The notes under the pieces were generated by a model. It saw only the letters and a list, made by a program, of their open reading frames with translations. It had not been told where the DNA came from and searched no databases. A stretch of 64,000 bases of DNA from assembly GCF_013394305.1 (NCBI RefSeq), contig NZ_AP019810.1, positions 2,110,001-2,174,000 on the forward strand. The letters run 5' to 3'. Of this stretch, positions 1-9,969 are shown one piece after another. This DNA is from Enterococcus mundtii. Its GTDB lineage: Bacteria > Bacillota > Bacilli > Lactobacillales > Enterococcaceae. Positions within the stretch are counted from its first letter, which is position 1; the number at the start of each line of letters is the position of its first letter. The translations under genes were made by a program, and so were the position numbers.

Positions 1-44
1 TTTACTTTTTTGAAATAGCAAAAGTTATTGTCAGTATTCTAGTC

Positions 45-89
45 AAAAAAATACATGGTCTTGAAAAAAATTTTTTTCAAGACCATGTA
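45..89 (-). terminator. Intrinsic terminator downstream of gpx
   Basis: The two 19-base arms at 52-70 and 71-89 are perfect inverted repeats with essentially no spacer. On the minus strand they are followed by a T-run (A-run 45-50 on plus). It lies just past the stop codon of the minus-strand glutathione peroxidase gene, so it most likely ends that transcript. Confidence 0.8.
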
Positions 90-185
90 CTTTATTTAAG
101 TCGATCTAAGCTTTTTCTCTAAATAGAAATGAGTTTCATTTGACCAATAATCTAAAATGTTGATTGTCCAATTATTGCATCTTGA

Positions 186-656
186 CTAAAGAATGGCTTC
201 GATTGCTTCTTTCATTTTTAATGGTGAAGTTTTTGGCGCAAAACGTTCAATTACTTGACCGTCTTTATCAATAAGGAATTTTGTAAAATTCCATTTGATT
301 GCAGGTGTCAAAGTACCTGGTGCTTGTTCTTTTAAATAATCAAATAGGGGATCAGCATCCCCGCCATTGATTACCGTTAGTTGATGCATGGGAAATGTAA
401 CACCATACGTTGTTCGGCAGGCTTCCGCAGCCTCATTTGCAGAAGCTACTTCTTGCTTGAATTGATTCGATGGGAAACCTAACACTACTAACCCTTTTTC
501 CTGATACATCTGGTAAAGCTCTTCCAACTGTTCAAATTGCGGCGCCAAACCACATTTTGTTGCAGTATTAACGATGATCATAGGGTGGCCCTTGTATTTG
601 TCCAATGAGTAAGTTGTCCCATTTTCTAATGTGACGTTAAAATCATAGATATCCAT
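186..656 (-). CDS. gpx: Glutathione peroxidase family protein
   Basis: This is a 156-residue thiol peroxidase of the GPx family, which reduces hydroperoxides in the cytoplasm. In bacteria lacking glutathione, thioredoxin is the usual electron donor. The peroxidatic Cys sits in the motif TATKCGLAPQ near residue 36, and the conserved WNFTKFLID block is present in the C-terminal half. The reading frame is open further upstream, but the ATG at 656 is preceded at good spacing by an AGGAGG-type ribosome binding site (664-669), so I start there. The gene stands alone, with a strong terminator behind it and luxS upstream in the same direction. Family assignment is firm; the physiological reductant is not visible. 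Confidence 0.93.
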   Translation of the reverse strand: MDIYDFNVTLENGTTYSLDKYKGHPMIIVNTATKCGLAPQFEQLEELYQMYQEKGLVVLGFPSNQFKQEVASANEAAEACRTTYGVTFPMHQLTVINGGDADPLFDYLKEQAPGTLTPAIKWNFTKFLIDKDGQVIERFAPKTSPLKMKEAIEAIL

Positions 657-840
657 TCGTTTTTTCCTCCTATTTGTTGATGTATAATAAAGGGTTTGCT
701 GACGTAGTCCCCTAAACTGAAAACATAATGAGCGAAAGTCAATGCCTTCGATCATTAGCCAACATGGAAGACTAAGAGATATTATTTGAGTTTTCTCTTA
801 AAGTTCACGCCAAATTGTCTTTCTCATAACTTACCAAAAC

Positions 841-889
841 AAGCCGTAAAAGACAAAGATTTGGCATGTTCTTTTGTCTTTTACGGCTT
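841..889 (-). terminator. Hairpin downstream of luxS, probable terminator
   Basis: Perfect 17-bp arms at 841-857 and 873-889 enclose a 15-base loop. It lies 65 bases past the luxS stop codon. The T-tract on the minus strand is weak (GTTTTGG), so termination efficiency is uncertain. Confidence 0.6.
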
Positions 890-953
890 ATGACTATGAG
901 ATAGAGGTCACTTTCCTCAATCTCTATTATGATTAAATAAATGTATGGTCTGT

Positions 954-1412
954 TTATACTCCGACGTCTGACCATTCATCTCGTTTTGCTAAAAATTCAC
1001 GCGCTAAAGCTTGTGCGCCTTCTAACGTATGGTTTGCAGCCCAGCCACATTGGATTTCGTTACTTGCTGGAACTTCTGTTGCTTGTAGCACATCTTTCAT
1101 CGTTTTTTCTAAAACATCTAAAATATCGTCATAATTTTCATGATTGATGACAGTAAGATAGAAGCCTGTTTGGCATCCCATTGGTGACCAGTCTACAATA
1201 TAATCTGCATGATTACGGATGTTTTCGGCAGTTAAATGTTCTAAAGAATGCAAACCTGCCATATCCATGTGTTCTTTGTTTGGCTGTTTGAAACGGACAT
1301 CATATTTGATGATCAAATCGCCATGCTCGCCTTTTTTACGATCAGCTACACGAACATAAGGGGCTTTTACTTTACGGTGGTCTAAATTAAAACTTTCGAC
1401 ATTCATTTTCAT
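954..1412 (-). CDS. luxS: S-ribosylhomocysteine lyase LuxS
   Basis: LuxS cleaves S-ribosylhomocysteine to homocysteine and DPD, the precursor of autoinducer-2, in the activated methyl cycle. The 152-residue length is typical. The metal ligands are visible as the HSLEH motif (His54, His58) and the later Cys in IQCGWAANH. The start at 1412 has an AGGAG ribosome binding site nine bases upstream; a second ATG two codons in is too far from it. Its position just downstream of mccB-mccA is informative: LuxS makes the homocysteine that those two enzymes convert to cysteine. A TG-extended TAGAAT box can be read upstream on the minus strand, without a good -35. Confidence 0.97.
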   Translation of the reverse strand: MKMNVESFNLDHRKVKAPYVRVADRKKGEHGDLIIKYDVRFKQPNKEHMDMAGLHSLEHLTAENIRNHADYIVDWSPMGCQTGFYLTVINHENYDDILDVLEKTMKDVLQATEVPASNEIQCGWAANHTLEGAQALAREFLAKRDEWSDVGV

Positions 1413-1564
1413 ATTGAATTACTCCTAACTATCTGATGATTCTTTTTAGGGAAATGAAAATCCTCTAAAAAGATTGGGTCGATTTATCTAAATTCTAACA
1501 CTTATTGCAGGTCAGGTGTAGAAAACTGATTGATTTTTTTTCAATTCTTTAAAGATAAAATGGA

Positions 1565-2761
<1,197 letters not shown>

Positions 2762-3679
2762 TTACAGATAAATATTTTTTGATAAGTAACGATCGGACGT
2801 GTCTGGAAATATGGTCAGGATAGACTGTCCGTTCGGTAGACGTTGTGCTTCTTTTAAGGCTGCGGCAAAAGCGGCTCCGCTCGAGCTGCCTACTAATAAT
2901 CCGTGTTCTTTTGCTAGTTGACGTGTGTAAGCAAATCCTTCAGCATCAGAAATCGTTTCAAATCGATCAATTGTCAACTCACTAAGAAAAGGGGGGACAA
3001 ATTCAACGCCGATGCCTTCAATTTCGTGCCCATGTGAAGGACCACCATTCAAAATTGATCCTTCTGGCTCAACACCAATCAGGCGAAGTTCAGGTAAACG
3101 ATCTTTTAGAAATTTTGCGGTTCCAGCAAACGTACCACCACTTCCAATACCGGCAACAAAACTATTGATTGACCCTTCCAATTCTTGAAACAATTCAGGC
3201 CCCAATGTTTGGTAATAAGTGGCTGGATTGTCTGGGTTTTCAAACTGCAAGGGAACATAACTATTTGGGATCTCAGAAGCTAATTGTTTACTTTTTTCGA
3301 TCGCACCAACGATTCCTTCTTCTGTAGGAGTGTGTACGATTTTTGCGCCTAGTGCCTGCATGATTTTTTGTTTTTCTATACTAAATTTTTCTGGTACGAC
3401 AAAAATTGTTTTTAAATTGAATTTCAAAGCTGCCAGACCTAAACCAATCCCTGTGTTACCAGCAGTTGGCTCAATGATCGTTGTTTCTTGATCGATTTTT
3501 CCGCTCTCAAGACCGGAAGTCAATAAATACAAACCTAAACGGTCTTTGATACTACCTCCTGGATTCAAGTATTCCAGTTTTGCATAGATCACGGAATCTT
3601 TTGGCATAGGAAAATCTTGCGCAGTAAATTTATAGACGGGTGTATGCCCGATTGCTTCAGTAATTGATGAAATGATCAC
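2762..3679 (-). CDS. mccA: Cysteine synthase / O-acetylserine-dependent cystathionine beta-synthase
   Basis: This is a 305-residue fold-type II PLP enzyme of the CysK/CBS family. The PLP lysine is in NPGGSIKDR and the substrate-binding loop is PTAGNTG; a glycine-rich phosphate cup ([10 protein letters not shown]) follows. The pairing with a cystathionine gamma-lyase gene mirrors B. subtilis mccAB, so the likely reaction is homocysteine plus O-acetylserine to cystathionine. Plain cysteine synthase activity is the alternative. The start is GTG at 3679 with GGAGG nine bases upstream. The 240-base leader holds a Cys-rich leader peptide and a terminator, which suggests control by charged tRNA-Cys. 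Confidence 0.9.
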   Translation of the reverse strand: MIISSITEAIGHTPVYKFTAQDFPMPKDSVIYAKLEYLNPGGSIKDRLGLYLLTSGLESGKIDQETTIIEPTAGNTGIGLGLAALKFNLKTIFVVPEKFSIEKQKIMQALGAKIVHTPTEEGIVGAIEKSKQLASEIPNSYVPLQFENPDNPATYYQTLGPELFQELEGSINSFVAGIGSGGTFAGTAKFLKDRLPELRLIGVEPEGSILNGGPSHGHEIEGIGVEFVPPFLSELTIDRFETISDAEGFAYTRQLAKEHGLLVGSSSGAAFAAALKEAQRLPNGQSILTIFPDTSDRYLSKNIYL

Positions 3680-3702
3680 GAATCCAAACCTCCAAAAAAG
3701 TA

Positions 3703-3736
3703 AAATAAAAAGGAGCTGACTATTTAATCAGCTCCT
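3703..3736 (-). terminator. Attenuator terminator ahead of mccA
   Basis: Nine-base arms at 3711-3719 and 3728-3736 (AGGAGCTGA and its complement) are separated by eight bases and followed on the minus strand by a T-rich tract (3703-3710). The hairpin lies between the leader peptide stop and the mccA start, so transcripts must read through it to express mccA-mccB. Confidence 0.85.
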
Positions 3737-3805
3737 CGTAAGATCATAAATTGAAAAGACCAAGAAAGAAAACACTTTCACTACAGAAAGAGATCTTTCA
3801 TTCAA

Positions 3806-3898
3806 CTATGAAGGGCAATTAATAGACATGGCAAACAGTATGCTGTTTTTATACACCATACAACAACACTTCAATTGTTTTAAGTAATTGATTGCCAT
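3806..3898 (-). CDS. Cys-rich leader peptide of the mccA-mccB operon
   Basis: A 30-codon open frame starts at ATG 3898, six bases after a strong GGAGGG ribosome binding site (3905-3910). Codons 11-13 are three consecutive TGT cysteine codons and codon 28 is a fourth Cys; it ends in TAG. It lies 17 bases downstream of a good promoter and is followed by a factor-independent terminator before mccA. This is the classical layout of transcription attenuation, where ribosome stalling at Cys codons would favour read-through into cysteine biosynthesis genes. A 9-bp inverted repeat (3826-3834 with 3892-3900) spans the frame, and a small hairpin (3833-3848) lies inside it. No T-box motif is present. The role is inferred from layout; the open frame and its signals are seen directly. 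Confidence 0.8.
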   Translation of the reverse strand: MAINYLKQLKCCCMVYKNSILFAMSINCPS

Positions 3899-3926
3899 GT
3901 TTATCCCTCCAATAATGATTTAATTA

Positions 3927-3955
3927 AAAATAGCATGAAAAAATAAGAAAGTCAA
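3927..3955 (-). promoter_or_regulatory. Promoter of the mccA-mccB leader
   Basis: On the minus strand TTGACT (3950-3955) is followed after exactly 17 bases by TATTTT (3927-3932), with a TG one base upstream of the -10 box (extended -10). Transcription would begin near 3920, just ahead of the leader peptide ribosome binding site. Confidence 0.8.
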
Positions 3956-4001
3956 AGACTATCATTTGAAAAGCAATAATTTCCTAGTTTTATAGACGTT
4001 T

Positions 4002-4013
4002 GTCTGATACAAT
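4002..4013 (+). promoter_or_regulatory. Extended -10 promoter of efp
   Basis: TACAAT (4008-4013) is preceded by TG at the extended -10 position, 40 bases before the efp start. No convincing -35 box is visible. The efp and mccA promoters are divergent. Confidence 0.5.
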
Positions 4014-4052
4014 AAGGGTGATTATGATTAAGAAAAAAAGGAGCAAAAAATA

Positions 4053-4613
4053 ATGATCTCAGCAAGCGATTTAAAAGCCGGAATGACATTTGTCCAAGAC
4101 GGAAAATTGATCAAAGTAATTGATGCAAGCCATCACAAACCTGGTAAAGGAAATACTGTGATGCGTATGAAGCTAAAAGATGTTCGTACTGGTGCTACTT
4201 ATGATACGACACTAAGACCAGACGAAAAATTTGAAAAAGCACACATTGATACAAAACCAGTTCAATACTTATACACAATGGATGATACAGCATTCTTTAT
4301 GGATCTAGAAACATACGAACAATATGAGATCCCTGTAGAAACTGTAGCTGAAGAAATGAAATTTATCTTAGAAAACATGGAAGTTAAAATCCAATTCTTC
4401 GGTAGCGAAGTGATTGGTGTCCAATTACCAACAACAGTTGTCTTACGTGTCGTTGAAACACAACCATCGATCAAAGGTGCGACAGTGACTGGTTCTGGTA
4501 AACCTGCAACGATGGAAACAGGCTTAGTAGTCAATGTTCCTGATTTCATTGAAGCGGATGAATTACTAGAAATCAATACAGCAGAAGGTTCATACGTAAA
4601 ACGTGCAAAATAA
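4053..4613 (+). CDS. efp: Translation elongation factor P
   Basis: EF-P binds ribosomes stalled at polyproline stretches and promotes peptide bond formation. The 186-residue length is canonical: an N-terminal KOW-like domain and two OB-fold domains. The loop HHKPGKGN near residues 28-35 carries the lysine that other Firmicutes modify. The C-terminal EF-P signature ([14 protein letters not shown]...) is intact. It is monocistronic, with an AAGGAG ribosome binding site and a bidirectional terminator immediately behind it. Divergent from the mccA operon. Confidence 0.98.
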   Translation: MISASDLKAGMTFVQDGKLIKVIDASHHKPGKGNTVMRMKLKDVRTGATYDTTLRPDEKFEKAHIDTKPVQYLYTMDDTAFFMDLETYEQYEIPVETVAEEMKFILENMEVKIQFFGSEVIGVQLPTTVVLRVVETQPSIKGATVTGSGKPATMETGLVVNVPDFIEADELLEINTAEGSYVKRAK

Positions 4614-4624
4614 CCGAGTGTAGT

Positions 4625-4663
4625 AAAAAAGCTTTTAAGCAGGATGCTTAAAAGCTTTTTTTT
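4625..4663. terminator. Bidirectional terminator between efp and ebpR
   Basis: Long complementary arms centred on AAAAGCTTTTAAGCA and its complement flank a short GGA loop, with A-runs on the left and T-runs on the right. It serves convergent efp (plus) and ebpR (minus). Confidence 0.9.
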
Positions 4664-4674
4664 ATATTAATCAG

Positions 4675-6171
4675 TTAATCAGCAAACAATGTTTGTAGTT
4701 TTAAATGATGGACTTCTAACAGTCGTTGATACAGATTTGTCTCAAAGTCTCTATAATGACAAAAATCAAGGACTGTATACTTAGAAGAATCAAGACCATT
4801 AGGAATCAGCAGGGGGGAACCAAAGATGAAAAAGTCATATTCTTCAGTGATGGGAAGCGTGAGTCGCTCGATATCTACAAAGGGGATCTTCTTGCCTAAA
4901 TTCAAGATTTCTGCGGAGATCAGATGCTCAGAGACGTTGACAAACCCAACTTTCAATTTATAGTTTTCATCGATTTCTGAATAATATGGATAAAGTAAAC
5001 TGGCTTGTAGAAAGGCTAATTCACTTACGCAAGATTTCAACCAGGTATAGTTTTTTCGTTGTGCGATTTTTTTCCAAAACCCTTCGATTTTGATTGTCAA
5101 GATACGTAAAAGTGGGTATTTATCTTGAATATAAGAAGAGATAAATAATGTGGTCAAAGGAATTTTTTGCTTGAACATGCTAAAGTTACCGATGGATAGA
5201 TAGAGATTCAAAAGCAAAGCGGGCTCTTTTTCAAAATGGAATGTACCAATAAATGTCTGACAGTGCTCTTGAAATTCCTCTAAAATAGCTTTGATCTCAT
5301 TACTCGGTTGTTGATAGGAATGTTGCACGATCGGCACACGAATATCTTGATTAGAGGTAAGAAACGGCCAATAATAGAACAAATAAAACAAAGAGTTTAC
5401 CTCTAAGATATCTAAACGAAGATTCGCAATTTTGAAGAAGTCGTAAAAAAAGTCAATGTTTGTTTCACTTGGAATAAAGGAATCTCTCGATAATCGATAG
5501 ATATCCGTAAAATGATTATTTTCGATCCTCAGCAAACAAATCAGACAATGGAGACTAGCTTGTTTTTTTCCTAAATCAAACTTATTCTTGTGTTGCGATC
5601 CTTCGTGCTTATAAATCAATGCGCGAACTTCTTGGCTGTAAGGAATACTATCCAGACTTTCTCCTAATGAAACAAACCAAAAGAAGTTGAAAAAAATGAT
5701 ACGAATCAGCATTTCAGAACCAGATAAGGTAAGATTCGATAAATTCAAATTGATATTGTACTCCTTCAAATATTCAGCCAATTTTTTTGTTTGTCGAAAA
5801 CATGTTGAGCGGCTGATAAAATGGCGATTGCAAAAAGCTGCAAGATCTTCATCTTGTTCAGTCAGAAGACTGATCAATAATTTATAAGGAACACTTTCTG
5901 TTGATAGGAAATGTTGGTATTGGGTATATTGAACAAGTTGTTCAGGAATGGATAACTTGTTTTTAGTATGTAACAGTTTAATATCAGTAAATTGTTCTAA
6001 ATCATCTTGTATAGCACATAGGATTTTTTTGAAACGGGTCGGACTGAAATAGAAATCTAAGTTTTCTCGTACATGATCTAAACTATATTCCCCCGGCCAT
6101 AAGGTCATTATCTTTCCATACACATTTAATTTCATTCTTGCATGGTCATCTAATAAAATTTTTTCAATCAA
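4675..6171 (-). CDS. ebpR: Mga/AtxA-type transcriptional activator EbpR
   Basis: This 498-residue protein has the architecture of the Mga/AtxA family: N-terminal winged-helix segments (HTH around residues 90-140, with FISRSTCFRQTKKL), a long central PRD-like helical region and a C-terminal EIIB-like domain (FVNVSEHLISAEIL). It lies immediately beside, and divergent from, the pilus genes. In E. faecalis and E. faecium, EbpR holds this position and activates ebpABC. The start is TTG at 6171 with AAGGTG upstream; the next in-frame ATG (6135) lacks a ribosome binding site. Function is inferred from family and context. Confidence 0.85.
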   Translation of the reverse strand: MIEKILLDDHARMKLNVYGKIMTLWPGEYSLDHVRENLDFYFSPTRFKKILCAIQDDLEQFTDIKLLHTKNKLSIPEQLVQYTQYQHFLSTESVPYKLLISLLTEQDEDLAAFCNRHFISRSTCFRQTKKLAEYLKEYNINLNLSNLTLSGSEMLIRIIFFNFFWFVSLGESLDSIPYSQEVRALIYKHEGSQHKNKFDLGKKQASLHCLICLLRIENNHFTDIYRLSRDSFIPSETNIDFFYDFFKIANLRLDILEVNSLFYLFYYWPFLTSNQDIRVPIVQHSYQQPSNEIKAILEEFQEHCQTFIGTFHFEKEPALLLNLYLSIGNFSMFKQKIPLTTLFISSYIQDKYPLLRILTIKIEGFWKKIAQRKNYTWLKSCVSELAFLQASLLYPYYSEIDENYKLKVGFVNVSEHLISAEILNLGKKIPFVDIERLTLPITEEYDFFIFGSPLLIPNGLDSSKYTVLDFCHYRDFETNLYQRLLEVHHLKLQTLFAD

Positions 6172-6525
6172 TTCTTCACCTTCTTTTTATATTTTTATTA
6201 TTAATACCGTATTTATTTTTCCTTGTAAATACTTGTCTCAATTTTCTAAAAAAACTCTACCGGATTTAGAAATATTTTTTTAAAATTTGTCTCAAAATTA
6301 TTGCTCAATGAGTATATTTTGTGAGAGAAAAGAATAATAAATCGGTTTTAAATAACTAATCATTCAATGTATTCGTTTTACTATATCAAATTTAAAGCTC
6401 CTTAAAATAACTGTAATTTAATAGTTAGAGACAAAAGAGAAGAGAACTAGAAAGATTAGTGAATTTTTTCTTTTTTTTATATTATCTAATTGAATTTTAA
6501 AGTTTTTCTAAGGAGGTATCCATAA
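6172..6525. promoter_or_regulatory. ebpR-ebpA intergenic region with a direct repeat
   Basis: This 354-base, very AT-rich divergent region must hold the ebpR and ebpA promoters; I could not assign consensus -35/-10 pairs with confidence. TTGTCTCAA occurs twice in direct orientation, at 6233-6241 and 6287-6295, 54 bases apart (about five helical turns). Activators of this family bind upstream of weak promoters, so these repeats are candidate EbpR sites. The ebpA ribosome binding site AAGGAGG (6510-6516) is strong. Confidence 0.45.
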
Positions 6526-9500
6526 ATGAAGAAGCGAAATTATTTCATCGTTTTCTGTCTATTTTCTCTATTTTTCGTCACCTATTTCTATTTCCAAAAA
6601 GGAAAGACTGTGGCAGCTAATGAAGAGGCAACCATTGAAGTCTTAAATAATGAATATGGCAAAGTAAGTATTAGGAAAATAGATCGTCAGCTAACGGTCG
6701 TGTATCGATTAAATGAGCAAACACAAGAAAACAGATTTTTATTCCAGTTACATCCAAAAGATGCACCTGAAACGAATCTGCTTTCCTCTGTTTCTCAGGA
6801 ATATCAAGAATACACAGATGAGCAACAACGAAAATGGCTAGCAGGTGATTTTTCTCAAGCCATTGAAGAAAAAGAATTGACCATTGAATTGCCGAGTACG
6901 AGCAAAGAATTTCAACTCAATATTCAGATAGAAGAAAAAACGGGTCAGTTACTTTTATCTGACCCAGCTTCCTTTTCATTTTCTATAGATAACGAGAATC
7001 AGGAAACTGCACAAACGAGTGAACCAACGTCTGAAACCACGACTTCTTCTGAAAACAGTGAGGTGTCGGATGATTCATCGATAGCTAAAAACGAATATCG
7101 TCCGTTTGAACAACCAAAATTATTCAATGAACAGTTGAAACCGAAAGGGTTAGCGACGATTGAACCGGAATATACCACAGATGAGCAAGGAACCTATCCG
7201 CAAGCGATGTGGCAACCGGAAAATGACGAGAATGTACGAAATCATCAAGGGAATCGTCATGGTCAATCACAATGGGATGGATTGACGAATTGGGATGGTG
7301 ACCCAACCAATCAAAACAATTCTTATATTGAATATGGTGGGGAAAAAGAAGAAGCCGATTACGCAATCCGTAAATTTGCCAAAGAGACAGCGACTCCTGG
7401 ATTGTTTGACTTGTATCTGAATGTTCGAGGAAATACCCAAAAAAATATCCCTCCTTTAGATGTCGTTCTGGTTGTTGACTGGTCTGGCAGTATGAATGAG
7501 GACAATCGTATTATTGAAGTGAAGAATGGGATTGATCGATTTGTCGATACCTTATCAGAAAGTGGTGTAACGGAAAAAATCAATTTAGGTTATGTTGGTT
7601 TTTCTAGTGAAGGCTACGACAATCGAACGATACCGATTGCAGGATTTGATTCTGTAAAGGAAGAAATCCAAGCAGCCACACCTGATTCAACAAGTGGTGG
7701 TACGTTTACTCAAAATGGTTTACGTCAGGCAGGCGAGATGTTGTCTGAACAAAATGGTCACAAAAAGGTGATCGTTCTTTTGACTGATGGTGTTCCGACA
7801 TGCTCCTATCACGTATCAAGTGTGGTGACTGAAGAGGACGTTAGTTATTATGGCGCGACTTTTAGCAATCAAGTCGATCATCCCGAATATACTTCAAAAA
7901 TTTCCCCGCCTTATCTTGTACCTGTTAGAGACCAATATTCACAATGGCGTTGGATCAATTCAACGTTTACAGCAACGATTGGTGAAGCAATGGCATTGAA
8001 ACAACGAGGAATCGAGATCCATGGCTTGGGTATACAGTTGCAAGGAGATGAAACTGAAGGCATCACGAAAGAGGAAGTAGAACGTCGAATGCGTAAGATG
8101 GTTTCCACTGGCGAAGACGGCACGGCATATTATGAATCTGCCAATGAGTCTACAGATATTGCTGATTATCTAGCCAAAAAAGCTGTGCAGCTTTCTGGAA
8201 CAGTCGTTGATGGAAAAATCACTGATCCAATCATTGATCCATTTGTTTATCAACCAGACAGCGCTTCTGTTACAAGTGTAGGGACAACCCCTCTATCGAT
8301 TGAGCCACTTCTCTCTATTGATGGGCAAACGATCAACGTCGATAAAATCTATTTAGAAAAAGGGCAAGAAATCCAACTACATTATCAAGTGAGACTCCAA
8401 ACAGAAAGCAAAATGTTCGAGACTGATACTTGGTATCAAATGAATGGGCAAACAATCTTCCAACCAACGAGCAACCCAGATGTTCTTGCTAAATTCGGTG
8501 TGCCGTCAGCCAAAGCACCAGGTGTATCTCTTGATTTTTTCAAAGAATGGGAAGAATTTGATCAAGATACGACGACTCGACCAGAGAAAGTGATTTACGA
8601 AATCAAGCGAACAGGAATCACCGAAACATCTAGTTGGGAAAGTGGCTATGTACAATTAAGTAAACCGGAAGAGGAGAACACCAATGTTTGGGAGCGAACC
8701 AATATCACCAAACTTCTAGCGTCCAGTGAAGCGTCTCGTGAAACCCTCAGCTTGCCAAAACACAACAATCAAGGGCAAGAATTTCACTATGAAGCGGTGA
8801 ATGAGTTAGATGTACCAGGATATCAATCAGAAAAAGTCAACGCAACGACTTGGAAAAATAAAAAACAATTTGTTCCTTTAGATTTAAAAATAACCAAGAA
8901 AACTTCGTCAGCTGACCATCTCCTAAAAGGAGCAGTGTTTCAACTAACGATTGAAGGTCAGGAGATTCAGCTGATCGACCATGAGGATGGTACCTATTCA
9001 TTGCCAGAAGGCACACGCCTTGAAAAAGGAAAATCTTATACATTGACAGAAATCAGTGCACCTGCTGGACATGAAAAATCGGAAAAGCAGGCGTGGGAAA
9101 TTGCTATTTCTGACAATGGGGAAGTAACAGTGGACAAACAACAAGCTACAGTCACTGATCAAGTGATCCAATTGACGATTGAGAATCCATTTGCAGACCT
9201 TCCGATAGCCATAAGAAAATATACCGAAAAGGACAAACAAAAAATCAATCTGGCAGGAGCAACTTTTGCTTTACAAATAAAAGGAGAAACAGGAACCTAT
9301 CATACACTGAAAGAGGAAGTTACCGCGTCATCAGGATTGGCAGAATTCGTGATACAAAAAGCGGGTGAATATCGCTTAGTAGAAACAGCAGGACCGCTTG
9401 GTTACGATACGATTCCAGGAAACTATGAATTTAAAGTTGACCCTTACGGTACGATTCTCTATGACGGAGAAAATGTAGAGGAAGATACCGTTTGGACATT

Positions 9501-9969
9501 GACGCATATGAATCAAATCAAACCTTTTGATTTAACAGTCCTAAAGCAAACGGATACAGGACAGGTGTTAAAAGGGGCAGTCTTCCGACTATCCGGTTCA
9601 GATGGACAGGTTGAATTACCAAACGACGATAAAGCAACTGATACATTTGTTTTTGAGAACCTAAAACCGGGTGAGTACACGTTGGAGGAAATCAAAACAC
9701 CAGAAGGTTATCTGGGGTTAGAGCAACCCGTACAGATCGTTATCCAAACGGATGGAAAAGTAACTGTAGATGGTGAACCATCAGAAATCCAGTTACAAAC
9801 TGATCATACGAACAACCAAATCCATTTGGTCATCACCAATCAGGCATTGATCCCACTGCCTGAAACCGGAGGATCTGGCCGACTTGGCTTCCTATTATTA
9901 GGTATCCTTGCGATTGTTTCATTTGTCGTTTATTTAAGGGGGATGAGACGAGGAGGCATTTCAAGTTGA
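6526..9969 (+). CDS. ebpA: Pilus tip adhesin EbpA with vWA domain
   Basis: This 1147-residue sortase substrate has a signal peptide or anchor at residues 5-30, then a low-complexity Thr/Ser/Glu-rich stretch. A von Willebrand A domain follows, with the MIDAS motif DWSGS at residues 318-322. Several Cna-B-type beta domains with E-box-like motifs (YTLTEISAPAG, YTLEEIKTPEGY) precede the sorting signal LPETG at residues 1111-1115, a hydrophobic segment and a positive tail. This matches EbpA, the minor tip pilin of the enterococcal Ebp pilus, which mediates adherence and biofilm formation. It overlaps ebpB by four bases, indicating translational coupling. Confidence 0.92.
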   Translation: MKKRNYFIVFCLFSLFFVTYFYFQKGKTVAANEEATIEVLNNEYGKVSIRKIDRQLTVVYRLNEQTQENRFLFQLHPKDAPETNLLSSVSQEYQEYTDEQQRKWLAGDFSQAIEEKELTIELPSTSKEFQLNIQIEEKTGQLLLSDPASFSFSIDNENQETAQTSEPTSETTTSSENSEVSDDSSIAKNEYRPFEQPKLFNEQLKPKGLATIEPEYTTDEQGTYPQAMWQPENDENVRNHQGNRHGQSQWDGLTNWDGDPTNQNNSYIEYGGEKEEADYAIRKFAKETATPGLFDLYLNVRGNTQKNIPPLDVVLVVDWSGSMNEDNRIIEVKNGIDRFVDTLSESGVTEKINLGYVGFSSEGYDNRTIPIAGFDSVKEEIQAATPDSTSGGTFTQNGLRQAGEMLSEQNGHKKVIVLLTDGVPTCSYHVSSVVTEEDVSYYGATFSNQVDHPEYTSKISPPYLVPVRDQYSQWRWINSTFTATIGEAMALKQRGIEIHGLGIQLQGDETEGITKEEVERRMRKMVSTGEDGTAYYESANESTDIADYLAKKAVQLSGTVVDGKITDPIIDPFVYQPDSASVTSVGTTPLSIEPLLSIDGQTINVDKIYLEKGQEIQLHYQVRLQTESKMFETDTWYQMNGQTIFQPTSNPDVLAKFGVPSAKAPGVSLDFFKEWEEFDQDTTTRPEKVIYEIKRTGITETSSWESGYVQLSKPEEENTNVWERTNITKLLASSEASRETLSLPKHNNQGQEFHYEAVNELDVPGYQSEKVNATTWKNKKQFVPLDLKITKKTSSADHLLKGAVFQLTIEGQEIQLIDHEDGTYSLPEGTRLEKGKSYTLTEISAPAGHEKSEKQAWEIAISDNGEVTVDKQQATVTDQVIQLTIENPFADLPIAIRKYTEKDKQKINLAGATFALQIKGETGTYHTLKEEVTASSGLAEFVIQKAGEYRLVETAGPLGYDTIPGNYEFKVDPYGTILYDGENVEEDTVWTLTHMNQIKPFDLTVLKQTDTGQVLKGAVFRLSGSDGQVELPNDDKATDTFVFENLKPGEYTLEEIKTPEGYLGLEQPVQIVIQTDGKVTVDGEPSEIQLQTDHTNNQIHLVITNQALIPLPETGGSGRLGFLLLGILAIVSFVVYLRGMRRGGISS

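Noticed and set aside
941..1147. Plus-strand open frame of 68 codons opposite luxS
   Set aside because: It lies fully antisense to the well-supported luxS gene, has no ribosome binding site, and its Leu-rich composition is the mirror of the luxS codons.
3680..3925. T-box riboswitch ahead of mccA
   Set aside because: The leader is about the right length and ends in a terminator, but no T-box consensus (TGGNACCGCG-like) or matching antiterminator bulge is present. The Cys-codon leader peptide explains the layout better.
4262..4576. Minus-strand 104-codon open frame inside efp
   Set aside because: Shadow of efp; no ribosome binding site and no recognisable domain.
7359..8123. Minus-strand open frames inside ebpA
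   Set aside because: They are antisense to the vWA domain, short and lack ribosome binding sites.
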